Part shown: positions 26,058 to 35,287 of the stretch, piece after piece
How the letters are laid out: every line of letters begins with the position of its first letter
Position numbering within the stretch: the first letter of the stretch is position 1
Origin: Mucilaginibacter saanensis
GTDB taxonomy: Bacteria > Bacteroidota > Bacteroidia > Sphingobacteriales > Sphingobacteriaceae
NCBI RefSeq assembly: GCF_014200575.1
Contig: NZ_JACHBZ010000005.1
Coordinates: forward strand, 261,138-325,137
DNA length: 64,000 bases
Reading direction: 5' to 3'
The notes under the pieces: model-generated
The model's input: the letters and a program-made list of their open reading frames with translations, nothing else
Told to the model about the DNA's origin: nothing
Database searches by the model: none
Program-made: the position numbers and the translations under genes

Positions 26058-26966
26058 TTAAGGTATCAGGTTTACTTTTTCAATAAATATCTCGTTCATG
26101 CTGGGTATTACCTCCTGCAGCATATTAATGCGGGTTTGCGGTATCAGGTATTGCAATACATCATTTGAGGTATGTTTGCCATTTAATTTGATACGGATGG
26201 TATGGCTGTCCTCGTCGGTAATGGTTTCGTTAATGAGGTGGAAAGGCTGCGAGCCATCAAAATTTAAGCGCTGGCCGGTATACTCAATAAGGTAGGTTTC
26301 GTTGCGGTATGAGTTGCGGATGTGCTTCACCTTGCCGTCAAGTATCTTTTCGGATTTATGAATAAGCGCAATGGAGTTACACAGTTCCTCTACCGATTCC
26401 ATACGGTGGGTGGAGAACAGGATGGTAGCCCCTTTTTTGTTAAGCTCCAGTATCTCATCCTTGATCACTTCGGCATTTACGGGGTCAAAACCGCTAAAGG
26501 GTTCATCAAGGATAATAAGGTCGGGTTCATGCAATACGGTGGCTACAAACTGGGCCTTTTGCTGCATCCCTTTGGATAGCTCTTCTATCTTTTTTTTCCA
26601 CCAGCCTTCAATCCCTAATTTTTCAAACCAGTATTTAAGGCGCTTGTTGGCTTCATCGCGGCTCAGGCCTTTTAAGCGGGCCAGGTAAATCATCTGCTCG
26701 CCAATCTCCATTTTTTTATAGAGGCCGCGTTCTTCGGGCAAATACCCGATGCGTTCAATGTGCGATTGGTTGAGCCGTTGGCCATCAAAGTAGATCTCGC
26801 CCGAGTCTGGTGCGGTAATTTGGTTAATGATGCGGATTAGCGAGGTTTTACCGGCGCCGTTTGGCCCTAAAAGGCCGAAGATCTGTCCGCTTTCAACCTC
26901 TAAACTCACATCATTCAGGGCACGGTGGCCCGCGTATTGTTTAACAATATGGCGTATGCTTAACAT
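26058..26966 (-). CDS. ABC transporter ATP-binding protein (NatA-like)
   Basis: A 302-residue ATPase partner of the downstream permease. Walker A GPNGAGKT (about 34-41), Q-loop region YLPEERGLYKKM, signature LSKGMQQK and Walker B LIILDEPFSG are all intact, followed by a C-terminal domain of about 90 residues as in NatA-type subunits. First gene of a two-gene operon. Confidence 0.92.
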   Translation of the reverse strand: MLSIRHIVKQYAGHRALNDVSLEVESGQIFGLLGPNGAGKTSLIRIINQITAPDSGEIYFDGQRLNQSHIERIGYLPEERGLYKKMEIGEQMIYLARLKGLSRDEANKRLKYWFEKLGIEGWWKKKIEELSKGMQQKAQFVATVLHEPDLIILDEPFSGFDPVNAEVIKDEILELNKKGATILFSTHRMESVEELCNSIALIHKSEKILDGKVKHIRNSYRNETYLIEYTGQRLNFDGSQPFHLINETITDEDSHTIRIKLNGKHTSNDVLQYLIPQTRINMLQEVIPSMNEIFIEKVNLIP

Positions 26967-27035
26967 GTATAAGGTTATTGATATACTTGTTAGATATACC
27001 TTGCCGGAATATGTTACATCGCCGCCGTATAAGTA

Positions 27036-28175
27036 TTAACGGATCTGTTTTAAGCTGAACCTTAATGCCTCAACAGATTTTTTTTGGCGCGATATGATCA
27101 CATACATATATCCCTTATAAACAATGGTGTGCGGGTAGCCGTACTGACCGCCTTTCCAGAGGCCTTCTTTTTTTAAATGGTAAAGCTCATCGGCTATAAT
27201 GTAATCCTGATCAAACTGTTGTCCGTTTTTGGAGATGGAGAGCACCAGCGGGTTACGGTCATAATGATGCAGGGTATCGGGTATGCCCACGTAGTAAAAG
27301 CGCTTATCAGGCAAACGGCCGAAATGAAACTTACTGTCGTTATCAGAAAAGGCAGTTTCCGTTGGGCGCGACCAGCTTTTGCCATTGTCCCGGCTTTCGG
27401 TGAGCCATAAGCGGCCTTTCCAGCCTTTGCCGGTTACGCGCAGCAGCATGTGCAATACGTGATCGTCTGTTTCAAAAAATGAGCCCTCGCACAATGGCGG
27501 TAGTCCCAGCTTAGCAGCAGGTGCATAAAATGCGGCCGAGTTATCCTGCGTATAGAGCAAACCGGGGTAAAAGCTGCTCAGTTTCCAGCCGGAGATACCC
27601 TGCGGATCATCGGTATAGGGAAACAGGAAATTACCGCTGATGATCAACCTGCCGCTTTTTGTTGCTTCGGGGCCATGGTTTGGGATCAGTGGTACATGCT
27701 GATCAATAGCCGGGCTCCAGTGCAGGCCGTCGGTACTGGTTTTTGCCCATAGGTGGGTGTTTTGGCGGTGTTTGGTGTATTCGCCGTAATAGGCCACCAG
27801 CTTGCCCTTGTATTGATATAAGCCGGCTGCCGTGAGCACGGTTAAGGTGTCATTAACTTTTACAGGCGCAGCCAGTACGGCCGGGGCCGACCAGTGTATA
27901 AAATCGGCAGAGGTTGCATAAACTACCCGCTGACCCGGGGAATCTTCGTCAATAAGTCCATTGCTCCATATGGCTATAAATTTATCCTTAAAGTGAATAA
28001 TGGAAGGGTGATGGTTGTACAGCCATTCCTTATCGGGCGAGTAGATCATGCTCCGCTCAATTTTTAAATGAGGCAGCCCCGCTTCTGTCTGGTAGCTGTT
28101 GCGGATGGTTTGGGCGGATGTTATACCATATGTAAATGGCAACAACAACAGGAAGTATAAAAATTTTAAACGCAC
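27036..28175 (-). CDS. Secreted sialidase-superfamily (BNR/Asp-box) protein
   Basis: A 379-residue protein with a signal peptide (MRLKFLYFLLLLPFTYGITSA; GTG start). An Asp-box, SRDNGKSW (about 262-269), and a second similar STDGLHWSP point to a six-bladed sialidase-type propeller. The FRIP-type arginine motif is not obvious, so calling it an active sialidase would go too far; it may bind or cleave another glycan. It stands alone. Confidence 0.7.
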   Translation of the reverse strand: MRLKFLYFLLLLPFTYGITSAQTIRNSYQTEAGLPHLKIERSMIYSPDKEWLYNHHPSIIHFKDKFIAIWSNGLIDEDSPGQRVVYATSADFIHWSAPAVLAAPVKVNDTLTVLTAAGLYQYKGKLVAYYGEYTKHRQNTHLWAKTSTDGLHWSPAIDQHVPLIPNHGPEATKSGRLIISGNFLFPYTDDPQGISGWKLSSFYPGLLYTQDNSAAFYAPAAKLGLPPLCEGSFFETDDHVLHMLLRVTGKGWKGRLWLTESRDNGKSWSRPTETAFSDNDSKFHFGRLPDKRFYYVGIPDTLHHYDRNPLVLSISKNGQQFDQDYIIADELYHLKKEGLWKGGQYGYPHTIVYKGYMYVIISRQKKSVEALRFSLKQIR

Positions 28176-28209
28176 AATAGGGTAGTTATATGAAGGATAA
28201 TTTACACAA

Positions 28210-28812
28210 TTATTTCAAGCCAAAATTATCTTTTTCTTCGGTTGCTGAAGTTTTAAGCTGCTCTGCTACTTTGTTAAAAATATTAATTGTAGCCACAATG
28301 GGTATCAGCCTGATCAGGTTGACATAAGAAAAAATCATATAATCGTTTATCAGGGTAAACAGAAATGGGGTAACTAAACTGAGGATGGAAGTTACCAGTA
28401 ACGATATTCCCAGCAGGCTAAAGGGCTGTTTAATAGCCGGGTTTTTTATGGTGAAAATCTGTATCGACAAATAAAGTACCGCTATAAAATTAGCAGCAGC
28501 AAACAATTGATAATACGTGTAATTGTTGAACAATATACCGGATAATGTATTGGCGGCGAACATAGCCAGCTCCACGCCAATGTATAATTTGAATGCGGTA
28601 AGTACACTGCCTTTTTCTCCAAAAAATTTTAAAATATTTAGAAGGTAAATGATAGTGGCCAGGTAAGCTGCAATGGATAGCAAACTAAGCGGATGCCGCA
28701 CATAACTAAGAGAAATGCCTTTTACACTAATATAAAAGAATGCTATTTGAATGGCAATTTGTACAAAAGCAACAAAGGTAATAAAGCGTATGCCCTTAGG
28801 ATTTATGATCAT
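28210..28812 (-). CDS. Integral membrane protein, unknown
   Basis: A 200-residue protein with about six hydrophobic helices and few charged residues until a short acidic C-terminal tail (ATEEKDNFGLK). I cannot assign a family with confidence. It lies directly upstream of the sialidase-like gene on the same strand (34-bp gap) and after the dnaJ terminator, so it may be in one transcript with the sialidase-like gene. Confidence 0.6.
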   Translation of the reverse strand: MIINPKGIRFITFVAFVQIAIQIAFFYISVKGISLSYVRHPLSLLSIAAYLATIIYLLNILKFFGEKGSVLTAFKLYIGVELAMFAANTLSGILFNNYTYYQLFAAANFIAVLYLSIQIFTIKNPAIKQPFSLLGISLLVTSILSLVTPFLFTLINDYMIFSYVNLIRLIPIVATINIFNKVAEQLKTSATEEKDNFGLK

Positions 28813-28860
28813 TGGGTGAGGTTATTTCGCAATTTAAAACTAAAAACATCAAAAACAAAA

Positions 28861-28892
28861 AAGCCCGGAATCATAAAAATTCCGGACTTTTT
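28861..28892 (-). terminator. Terminator of the grpE-dnaJ unit
   Basis: AAGCCCGGAAT pairs with ATTCCGGACTT (one mismatch) around a 7-base loop, with A and T runs on both sides. It lies about 40 bases past the dnaJ stop. Confidence 0.8.
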
Positions 28893-28930
28893 ATATAGTG
28901 CTTTCAGCTTTCTGCCTTTAGCTTTGGGCT

Positions 28931-30100
28931 TTATTCAAAATATTCCTTCATCCGGTCAAAAAAGCTTTTTTCGTTTTTGCCGGGATTGGGTTTAAAATTG
29001 GGTGACGACTGTAATTTTTCCAGTATATCGCGTTCCTCTTTGCTGATGGCCTTTGGTGTCCAGATGTTGATGTGTACCAGCTGGTCGCCGCGGTGGTAAG
29101 AGTTCACTTCCGGAACACCTTTACCTTTCAGGCGCAGTATTTTACCGCCCTGAGTTCCGGGATCAATTTTAATTTTGGCTTTACCATCAATGGTAGGTAC
29201 TTCAATGGTAGTACCCAGGGTAGCATCAACAAAGTTTACATGCAGGTCATATATCACGTTGTTGCCATCGCGTTTCAGTGTTTCATGAGGTATTTCCTCA
29301 ATCAGGATGATCAGATCACCCGGAACACCGCCGCGCGGCGCTGCATTACCTTTACCGCTCATGCTTAACTGCATGCCTTCGCTTACGCCGGCAGGTACAT
29401 TAATGCTGATCAGTTCTTCGCCGCGTACAACACCGTCGCCATGGCAAACATTACATTTTGACAGGATGGTGCTGCCTTCGCCATTACAGGTAGGGCAGGT
29501 GCTGGTAGTTTGCATCTGGCCCAGTATGGTATTGGTTACCCTGCGCACTGCGCCCGAGCCTCCACATGTTTTACAGCTCTGAAATGATGATTGATCTTTG
29601 GCGCCCGAGCCATCGCAGGTTTTACAAACAATTTGTTTGTTCACCTTTATTTTCTTTTCGGCCCCGTTGGCAATTTCTTCTAAGGTAAGGCGTACTTTAA
29701 TGCGCAGGTTGCTGCCGCGGGCTACGCGCCTGCCGCCTGCACCGCCGCCCTGACGACCGCCGCCACCAAAAAAGCCTTCAAACGGACTGCCGCCGCCAAA
29801 AATATCACCAAACTGGCTAAATATGTCGTTCATATCCATACCGCCACCGCCATAACCGCCACCATTTGGCGACGAGGCGTTGGCCGAATGACCAAACTGA
29901 TCATACCGCTGGCGTTTTTCCTGGTTGCTTAAAACTTCATAAGCTTCGGCTGCTTCCTTAAACTTTTCTTCTGCCGCCTTATCACCTTCGTTTTTATCGG
30001 GGTGATATTTAATAGCCATTTTACGATATGCCTTTTTTATATCATCGGCATTGGCGCCTTTGGCAACACCCAGCACATCGTAATAATCTCTCTTAGCCAT
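28931..30100 (-). CDS. dnaJ: Chaperone DnaJ
   Basis: Hsp40 co-chaperone that stimulates DnaK. The 389-residue chain has the J-domain with YHPDKNEGD (HPD about 33-35), a Gly/Phe-rich linker (about 75-130), and four zinc-binding CxxCxGxG-type repeats ([24 protein letters not shown] and CNVCHGDG) before the C-terminal substrate domains. It is downstream of grpE after a 166-bp gap containing an inverted repeat; dnaK is not in the window. Confidence 0.97.
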   Translation of the reverse strand: MAKRDYYDVLGVAKGANADDIKKAYRKMAIKYHPDKNEGDKAAEEKFKEAAEAYEVLSNQEKRQRYDQFGHSANASSPNGGGYGGGGMDMNDIFSQFGDIFGGGSPFEGFFGGGGRQGGGAGGRRVARGSNLRIKVRLTLEEIANGAEKKIKVNKQIVCKTCDGSGAKDQSSFQSCKTCGGSGAVRRVTNTILGQMQTTSTCPTCNGEGSTILSKCNVCHGDGVVRGEELISINVPAGVSEGMQLSMSGKGNAAPRGGVPGDLIILIEEIPHETLKRDGNNVIYDLHVNFVDATLGTTIEVPTIDGKAKIKIDPGTQGGKILRLKGKGVPEVNSYHRGDQLVHINIWTPKAISKEERDILEKLQSSPNFKPNPGKNEKSFFDRMKEYFE

Positions 30101-30111
30101 ATTTCTTTTAA

Positions 30112-30262
30112 TGTTGAATTATTGGGTTATTGAATTATTGATTTTAAAAGGAATACGTAACTCCATAATTCAATCCTTCAATAAATCAGTAATTATCTTA
30201 TTTGATTTTTTTGATTGTCAGGAAGGGAAATTCAATAATTCAATCCTTCAATAAATCAATAA
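30112..30262. repeat. Inverted repeats between grpE and dnaJ
   Basis: Words such as TTGAATTATTGGGTTATTGAATTATTGATT are complemented by two copies of AATTCAATCCTTCAATAAATCA. The grpE-dnaJ transcript could fold strongly here, which may allow uneven expression of the two genes. This is inference. Confidence 0.5.
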
Positions 30263-30266
30263 TTAA

Positions 30267-30869
30267 TTATGCTCCTACTATTACTTTGGCAAAACGGATC
30301 ACCCTGTCTTTCAGGTAATAGCCTTTTTCCATTTCATCAACTACCTTACCTTTTAAATCATCGGTAGGGGCAGGGATATTAGTGATGGCTTCGTGCAGGT
30401 CGGCATCAAATGCTGCACCTATTGATTCCATCTCTGTTAAGCCCTTTTGGCTCAGTATATTTTTTAATTTATTCTGGATAAGTGTAACACCTTCTTTAAC
30501 CGGGGTTACATCAACCGCATTTTCCATGGAGCGTTGTGCACGTTCAAAATCGTCCAGAACGGGCAATAAGGCAACCAATAGTTCTTTGCCTTCGGTTTCG
30601 CGGGCTTCTGCACGTTCTTTGGTAGTACGTCTTCTGAAGTTGTCAAACTCGGCATACAGGCGCAGGTATTTATCATTAGCCTGTGTCAGTTCTTCTTTCA
30701 GTTTGTCTTCGGCAGATGGAGTTATTACTGTAGCCTGTTCAGCGGTTTCTGTTTGCTGTGCTTGTTCCTGACCATCCTCAGTTGTATTTTGCTGATTTAC
30801 CTCATTCATATCTTCTGGAGTCTCCGTGTTTTCTTTCTTCTTTTTCTTCAACATATCGTTAAATTTCAT
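30267..30869 (-). CDS. grpE: Nucleotide exchange factor GrpE
   Basis: Exchange factor that releases ADP from DnaK. About 200 residues from the ATG at 30869 (MKFNDMLKKKKK); a TTG five codons upstream is less likely. An acidic and Gln-rich disordered head (to about 60) is followed by the long coiled coil (YLRLYAEFDNFRRRT) and the beta domain ending KGYYLKDRVIRFAKVIVG. First gene of the grpE-dnaJ pair. Confidence 0.95.
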   Translation of the reverse strand: MKFNDMLKKKKKENTETPEDMNEVNQQNTTEDGQEQAQQTETAEQATVITPSAEDKLKEELTQANDKYLRLYAEFDNFRRRTTKERAEARETEGKELLVALLPVLDDFERAQRSMENAVDVTPVKEGVTLIQNKLKNILSQKGLTEMESIGAAFDADLHEAITNIPAPTDDLKGKVVDEMEKGYYLKDRVIRFAKVIVGA

Positions 30870-30884
30870 AGCTGATAGTGCCAA

Positions 30885-31239
30885 TCAAGTATCCTGCCAT
30901 TAGCTTAAAGCCGACAAGCTGTCAGTGGAGTGTTGATATATCAGGCAGGTGTGACACCTTTTAAGCAGGAGTGACACCTTTTAAGCAGGAGTGACAGGTT
31001 GACCGCTGGTTTTTTTGATGACGATGATGTCGCTGATTTCCTGTCTGAGTCAGTGTTTTGACCGTTGATTTTTTTGATTTCGATGATTGCGTTGATTTTT
31101 TTTGAACCACCGTTCAGAAAGACTTACGAAGTTTTTGAAACTTCGTAAGTCTTGTCAGGTGTCTTAGAATTTATTTGATTCTGGAAATTCCGATTCAAAA
31201 AAATCAACGAAATCATCGAAATCAAAAAATATCAGCGGT
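30885..31239. other. Gap between ftsE and grpE with 20-bp iterons and hairpins
   Basis: No gene. Three direct copies of a 20-bp unit (GCAGGWGTGACACCTTTTAA; starts 30945, 30965 and 30985, the last one partial) lie about 75-135 bases upstream of the grpE ATG. Further left in the grpE direction are two imperfect inverted repeats made of TTTGATTTCGATGATT-like words (about 31050-31230) and a copy of the ACTTACGAAGTTT hairpin (31121-31152). Confidence 0.65.
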
Positions 31240-31920
31240 CTATATTACGGCGTCTTCCAGTACTTTACCGTTCTCGCACTTAATAATACGCGATGGGAAA
31301 GTGCGGATTATATGATAATCATGCGTGGCTATCAGTACGGCAGTACCCGACTGGCTGATCTGTTTCAGCAACAGCACAATTTCTTCTGACGTTTCAGGGT
31401 CAAGGTTGCCGGTTGGTTCATCGGCCAGTATAATTTCCGGGTCGTTAAGCAAGGCACGGGCTATTACCACCCGTTGCTGCTCGCCTCCTGACAGCTCATG
31501 CGGCATTTTTTTCAGTTTAGAGCGTAAACCAACTTTTTCCAGTACATCAAGTGTACGTTCGGCTATCAGTTTTTTATCTGTCCAGCCGGTGGCGCGCATC
31601 ACAAACAGCAGGTTTTGTTCAATAGAGCGGTCGGTAAGTAATTGAAAATCCTGGAAAACAATACCCAGCTTACGGCGCAGATACGGGATATCGCGGTTGG
31701 GTAATTTGCTCAGTTCATAACCGCAGGCATGGCCGGTACCGCTTTTAATAGCCAGGTCGCCATAAATTACTTTGAGCAAGCTACTTTTACCTGATCCTGT
31801 TTGGCCTATCAGCCACACAAAATCGCCTTTATCAATATGCAGGTTAACGTTTGATAATACCAGGTGTGCCTGCTGAAAAATATCAACATTGTTTAGCTTT
31901 ATAATAGAGTTTCCGATCAT
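31240..31920 (-). CDS. ftsE: Cell division ATP-binding protein FtsE
   Basis: ATPase of the FtsEX complex that controls cell-wall hydrolases at the septum. The 226-residue length is typical. Walker A GQTGSGKS (about 38-45), signature LSGGEQQR, Walker B IILADEPTGNLD and the switch His in THDYH are intact. ftsX is not adjacent, which is usual in Bacteroidota. It follows a conserved small protein gene by 5 bases. Confidence 0.93.
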   Translation of the reverse strand: MIGNSIIKLNNVDIFQQAHLVLSNVNLHIDKGDFVWLIGQTGSGKSSLLKVIYGDLAIKSGTGHACGYELSKLPNRDIPYLRRKLGIVFQDFQLLTDRSIEQNLLFVMRATGWTDKKLIAERTLDVLEKVGLRSKLKKMPHELSGGEQQRVVIARALLNDPEIILADEPTGNLDPETSEEIVLLLKQISQSGTAVLIATHDYHIIRTFPSRIIKCENGKVLEDAVI

Positions 31921-31925
31921 CTTTT

Positions 31926-32129
31926 TTATAGCTCTAATTTTAAGATCTGTCCAAAAGGCAGGTCTTTAATCATATTCATAATATATTCGGCCTTGTCGGC
32001 CAGTCCTGCCTTGTCTAATGCTTTCTCTGGCCTGTCAACCCTGAAATAGGCCAGCAGCGTAAATTTTTCATCCCGAAGCTGTACATAATCAGGTATTTTG
32101 GCAACGCCCTTAACTTTTATAATATACAT
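31926..32129 (-). CDS. Conserved small hypothetical protein upstream of ftsE
   Basis: A 67-residue protein (MYIIKVKGVAKIPDYVQLRD...) with alternating strand and helix pattern and no membrane segment. Its stop is 5 bases before the ftsE ATG, so it is co-transcribed and possibly translationally linked with ftsE. I do not know its function. Confidence 0.7.
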   Translation of the reverse strand: MYIIKVKGVAKIPDYVQLRDEKFTLLAYFRVDRPEKALDKAGLADKAEYIMNMIKDLPFGQILKLEL

Positions 32130-32144
32130 TTTTTTAAGGTTAAA

Positions 32145-32223
32145 GGTAAAAGGATAAAGGTAAAAGGTTCTGTTTGAGTAATAATGAATATTATCTTTCG
32201 CCTTTTACCTTTATCCTTTCACC
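32145..32223. repeat. Long hairpin of GGTAAAAGGATAAAGG words
   Basis: GGTAAAAGGATAAAGGTAAA (32145-32164, plus AGG) pairs with CCTTTTACCTTTATCCTTT (32201-32219) with one mismatch, a stem of about 22 bp around a 33-base loop. It lies between the acyl-CoA reductase gene and the gene before ftsE. The same GGATAAAGG word is amplified at 36107-36190. Confidence 0.65.
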
Positions 32224-32247
32224 TCACCTCCCAAAGGTATTGTAATT

Positions 32248-33273
32248 TTAAAGATTTGCCAAGAATTCCATCGTATCAATGCCGTCGGCGTAATCCCATA
32301 AAGCGGGTTGCTGGCTTTGGCCAAACCCTACTACCTGGTTGGGTACCTCAATAGGTGCGGTGGTAACAATGCACTGTATGTTTTCGCTTTGCTGCTGCAG
32401 GGTTTGTTGCACTGCCGCCAGGTTGTCATAATAGCCGAAATAAACTACAGACAGGGGCGAGGCTATCCGCTCATCTTCGGTTACCATTAAAAAGCCATTG
32501 TCAAGGTGTTTATTGCCGTTTACCAGGTATATGGATTTATTATAATCGTAATTGTTGTTGTATTTGTGGTGATGGATAATGGCTTTATGATCCTCTATCG
32601 ACTCAAAAAAGAAGTTGAAAACATAGTTGCGCGGCACCAGCAGTTTGGATACGTTGCGGCAGCCCAGGCCATAATAGTCAAAAATATCATGGCCAAGGTT
32701 AAACAGTTCTTCGGCGGTTTCGGTACCGGTAAGCAGGGCTATGCTGTTGCGGTTTTTGCGGATGATGTTGGGCACCTTGCTAAAATAATAGTCGAAATAG
32801 CGGGAGCTGTTATTGCTGCCTGTAGCTATAACGGCGTCAAAATCAACCAGGCGTTCCACAAAACTAAACTGGTGGGCAAAATCAGCATCAATAGCAACCA
32901 GGCGTTGCAGCAGCTGTTTAATGAGCCGGGCATCCTGTGATGAAGCCTTGATAAGCGCATGGTTGCCGGTAATCAGTACGCACAGTACGTCATGAAACCC
33001 AACCAGCGGGATATTGCCTGCTAAAATAAGTCCTACTTTTTTGGCAAGTCCGTTAATTTGCAGGTTATATTTTGACAGCCAGGTGTGCAGATCGGCCTCG
33101 TTGAGCATTTTACCAATGGCAGTTACGGCACGTAAAACGCTTTCGGGGGTAAACCAGGCGTTGTGATATCGCTCGTCATTAATTACGGCCATCAATGATG
33201 CATCAGGCTCAATTAACTGCTTTCCCAAGCTTGAAAATGAATTTATTGCGTTTTTTATATTAATTTTTGACAT
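32248..33273 (-). CDS. Acyl-CoA reductase (LuxC family)
   Basis: A 341-residue aldehyde-dehydrogenase-fold enzyme of the LuxC type, expected to reduce an acyl-CoA or acyl-enzyme to the aldehyde with NADPH. The NAD-binding stretch VIATGSNNSS and the active-site cysteine in GLGCRNVSK are visible. It is divergent from a 2[4Fe-4S] ferredoxin gene, sharing a 101-bp promoter region, an arrangement I recall as conserved in Bacteroidota. The physiological substrate is not known to me. Confidence 0.85.
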   Translation of the reverse strand: MSKINIKNAINSFSSLGKQLIEPDASLMAVINDERYHNAWFTPESVLRAVTAIGKMLNEADLHTWLSKYNLQINGLAKKVGLILAGNIPLVGFHDVLCVLITGNHALIKASSQDARLIKQLLQRLVAIDADFAHQFSFVERLVDFDAVIATGSNNSSRYFDYYFSKVPNIIRKNRNSIALLTGTETAEELFNLGHDIFDYYGLGCRNVSKLLVPRNYVFNFFFESIEDHKAIIHHHKYNNNYDYNKSIYLVNGNKHLDNGFLMVTEDERIASPLSVVYFGYYDNLAAVQQTLQQQSENIQCIVTTAPIEVPNQVVGFGQSQQPALWDYADGIDTMEFLANL

Positions 33274-33313
33274 ATATATGGTAAGGGTTTAAACCCTTAA
33301 AGCCTTTTTTTGT

Positions 33314-33321
33314 TATATTTG
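33314..33321 (+). promoter_or_regulatory. Candidate -7 element TATATTTG of the ferredoxin gene
   Basis: Exact TAnnTTTG match, 53 bases before the ferredoxin ATG, in the 101-bp divergent region shared with the acyl-CoA reductase gene. Confidence 0.5.
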
Positions 33322-33374
33322 TGCGCTTGTTAATCTCAGGCAAAGTTAATTGAGAATATTAGATATTTAGAAAT

Positions 33375-33728
33375 ATGGCGATTAAAATCACCGATGAATG
33401 CATAAACTGCGGAGCTTGCGAACCTGAGTGCCCTAATAATGCTATTTATGATGCTGGCGCGGCATGGCGCTTTAGCGACGGTACAGGGCTTAAAGGTGTT
33501 ATTGACTTTGGTGATGGTAATACATTAAATGCCGAAGAAACCCAGGCTGCCCTGTCTGACGATATATACTATATTGTACCTGATAAGTGTACAGAATGTG
33601 TTGGTTTTCATGATGAGCCGCAATGTGCTGCAGTATGCCCTGTAGATTGTTGTGTGGATGACGAAGATATCCGTGAAACACAGGAAGAACTGTTAGCCAA
33701 AAAAGATTGGCTGCACATGAACGAATAA
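33375..33728 (+). CDS. 2[4Fe-4S] dicluster ferredoxin
   Basis: A 117-residue electron carrier. The first cluster motif is CINCGACEPECPN (about 11-23) and the second CTECVGFHDEPQCAAVCPVDCC (from about 77), with an insert between CxxC and CxxxCP as in the long bacterial dicluster ferredoxins. The tail is acidic and helical. It probably carries electrons in the cytoplasm; the partner is unknown. It is followed by a strong terminator. Confidence 0.92.
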   Translation: MAIKITDECINCGACEPECPNNAIYDAGAAWRFSDGTGLKGVIDFGDGNTLNAEETQAALSDDIYYIVPDKCTECVGFHDEPQCAAVCPVDCCVDDEDIRETQEELLAKKDWLHMNE

Positions 33729-33754
33729 CCTTTTATTTTAAAGATATTAAAAAA

Positions 33755-33782
33755 GGGAACAGCTTGCTGTTCCCTTTTTTTT
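33755..33782 (+). terminator. Terminator of the ferredoxin gene
   Basis: GGGAACAGC pairs perfectly with GCTGTTCCC around two bases, preceded by A6 and followed by T8. A textbook bidirectional intrinsic terminator. Confidence 0.92.
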
Positions 33783-33815
33783 GTGTCCGTAAATAAGGTG
33801 GATGTTTCATAGTTA

Positions 33816-34333
33816 CGCATATTTTCGTCTCTACGATAAAATAATTTTATTAGATTGATCATTCCGGTTTTAAGGTGTATGTTTTTGTAGAGATGCATAT
33901 TTGCGGCTCCGAAATGCATTGCGCCTCTGTATAGTTTGGAGACGCAAGTATGCGTCTCTACGGTGAAATGATCATTCCGGTTTTAAGGTGTATGTTTTTT
34001 GTAGAGATGCATATTTGCGTCTCCGAAATGCATTGCGCCTCTGTATAGTTTGGAGACGCAAGTATGAGTCTCTACGGTGAAATGATCATTCCGGTTTTAA
34101 TGTGTATGTTTTTTGTAGAGATGCATATTTGCGTCTCCGAAATGCATTGCGCCTCTGTATAGTTTGGAGACGCAAGTATGCGTCTCTACGGTGAAATGAT
34201 CATTCCGGTTGTAAGGTGTATGTTTTTTGTAGAGATGCATATTTGCGTCTCCGAAATGCATCGCGCCTCTGTATAGTTTGGAGACGCAAGTATGCGTCTC
34301 TACGGTGAAATGATCATTCCGGTTGTAAGGTGT
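33816..34333. repeat. Four-copy tandem array of a 114-bp hairpin unit
   Basis: Units begin at ATTCCGG at 33861, 33974, 34088 and 34202, with a partial fifth at 34316 (periods 113, 114, 114 and 114). Half a unit lies at 33816-33860. Each contains an inverted repeat: GTAGAGATGCATATTTGCG and CTCC on the left, GGAGACGCAAGTATGCGTC on the right, around a 27-base loop. The last partial unit runs into the stop codon of the MarR-GNAT gene. There is no coding capacity. Confidence 0.9.
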
Positions 34334-35278
34334 TTAAAGATCAAGTTCCATGTGTATATCTGCACGTGCGTATGGTGTAGCGGCTACCTTAAACTCCTTA
34401 AAACCGTATTTGCGGTATAATGACAGGGCTGGGGTTAACCTTCTGTTGGAGCCCAGCCATAAACGTGTACCGCCGAGCGCTTTGGCTTTGGCTATTGCAG
34501 CTTCCATCAGCGCGTTGCCAATTTTACGCCCCTGGTATTTAGGGCTCACGCCCATTTTGGCCAGTTCATAGTCGGCAGGGCCGGTTTTAATAATGGCGCA
34601 GGTGCCTGCAATATCATCATTGATGCGGGCAAAAAGTATCTGGCCACCCTGGGCCAGTATATGCTCCTCTGGGTGGTTAAGCTGCTCCAGGTCGTGTTCC
34701 TCCACTGTAAAGTAGGTGTTGATCCATTCAATGTTCAGGTTCTTGAAATAGCGCGCATATTGCGGCTCATAAGTAATTACCTGAACGGCGCCCTGGCCCT
34801 GCGGGTTAAACATTTCCTGAAAACGCTGGTAATAGTTTTTTTCGTTCAGCTGCGCTTCGGTTTCCTTAATGGCGCTTAACAAATTATTTTGCTGGCTCTC
34901 AAACAGGGCCTTGTTTAATGCCACTATTTTGGCCCATACACGCTCCAGCTTAGGCAGGGCCTCTTTACCTTTTGCCGATAGCCTGAGCATGCGGCGGCGG
35001 CTGTCTGCCGCCGACTTTACCGACTCAATAAAGCCAAGCTCTTCCAACTCCTTAGCCAGGTGTATTACGCCCGGGTGGGTTAAGCCAAGCTCTTCGGCAA
35101 TTTCGGTTACGCCGGCTTCGCCCTGTTTGCTTATTAAATAATACAGGGTGAAATATTTGGGCTCAAAGTCAAGTTTTTCATCTTTATATATCAAAACAAC
35201 ATCTTTGGCAAAATATTCGTACAATCTTTTAAGCCGTGCACCAACGGCTAATTCTTCGAGTTCATCAATTATAGACAT
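34334..35278 (-). CDS. MarR regulator fused to GNAT acetyltransferase
   Basis: A 314-residue fusion. Residues about 1-145 form a MarR-type winged helix (VTEIAEELGLTHPGVIHLAKELEELGFI, then DSRRRMLRLSAKG). Residues about 165-314 form a GNAT domain with the acetyl-CoA loop VSPKYQGRKIGNALMEAAI. It may both sense a small molecule and acetylate it, or use the GNAT domain as a sensor; no substrate is known to me. A palindrome at 35288-35299 next to its -7 element suggests autoregulation. Confidence 0.9.
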   Translation of the reverse strand: MSIIDELEELAVGARLKRLYEYFAKDVVLIYKDEKLDFEPKYFTLYYLISKQGEAGVTEIAEELGLTHPGVIHLAKELEELGFIESVKSAADSRRRMLRLSAKGKEALPKLERVWAKIVALNKALFESQQNNLLSAIKETEAQLNEKNYYQRFQEMFNPQGQGAVQVITYEPQYARYFKNLNIEWINTYFTVEEHDLEQLNHPEEHILAQGGQILFARINDDIAGTCAIIKTGPADYELAKMGVSPKYQGRKIGNALMEAAIAKAKALGGTRLWLGSNRRLTPALSLYRKYGFKEFKVAATPYARADIHMELDL

Positions 35279-35287
35279 AGTAATTAC

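Noticed and set aside
30870..30944. Sigma-54-like promoter before grpE (TGGCAG-N5-TTGAT)
   Set aside because: It misses consensus bases in both elements, and no sigma-54 activator or context supports it.
33608..33919. A 103-residue frame on the minus strand over the ferredoxin 3' end
   Set aside because: It overlaps the ferredoxin gene, its terminator and the first hairpin unit, so it is a by-product.
33816..34333. CRISPR-like array
   Set aside because: Units of 114 bp are nearly identical throughout, with an internal hairpin and no spacers.
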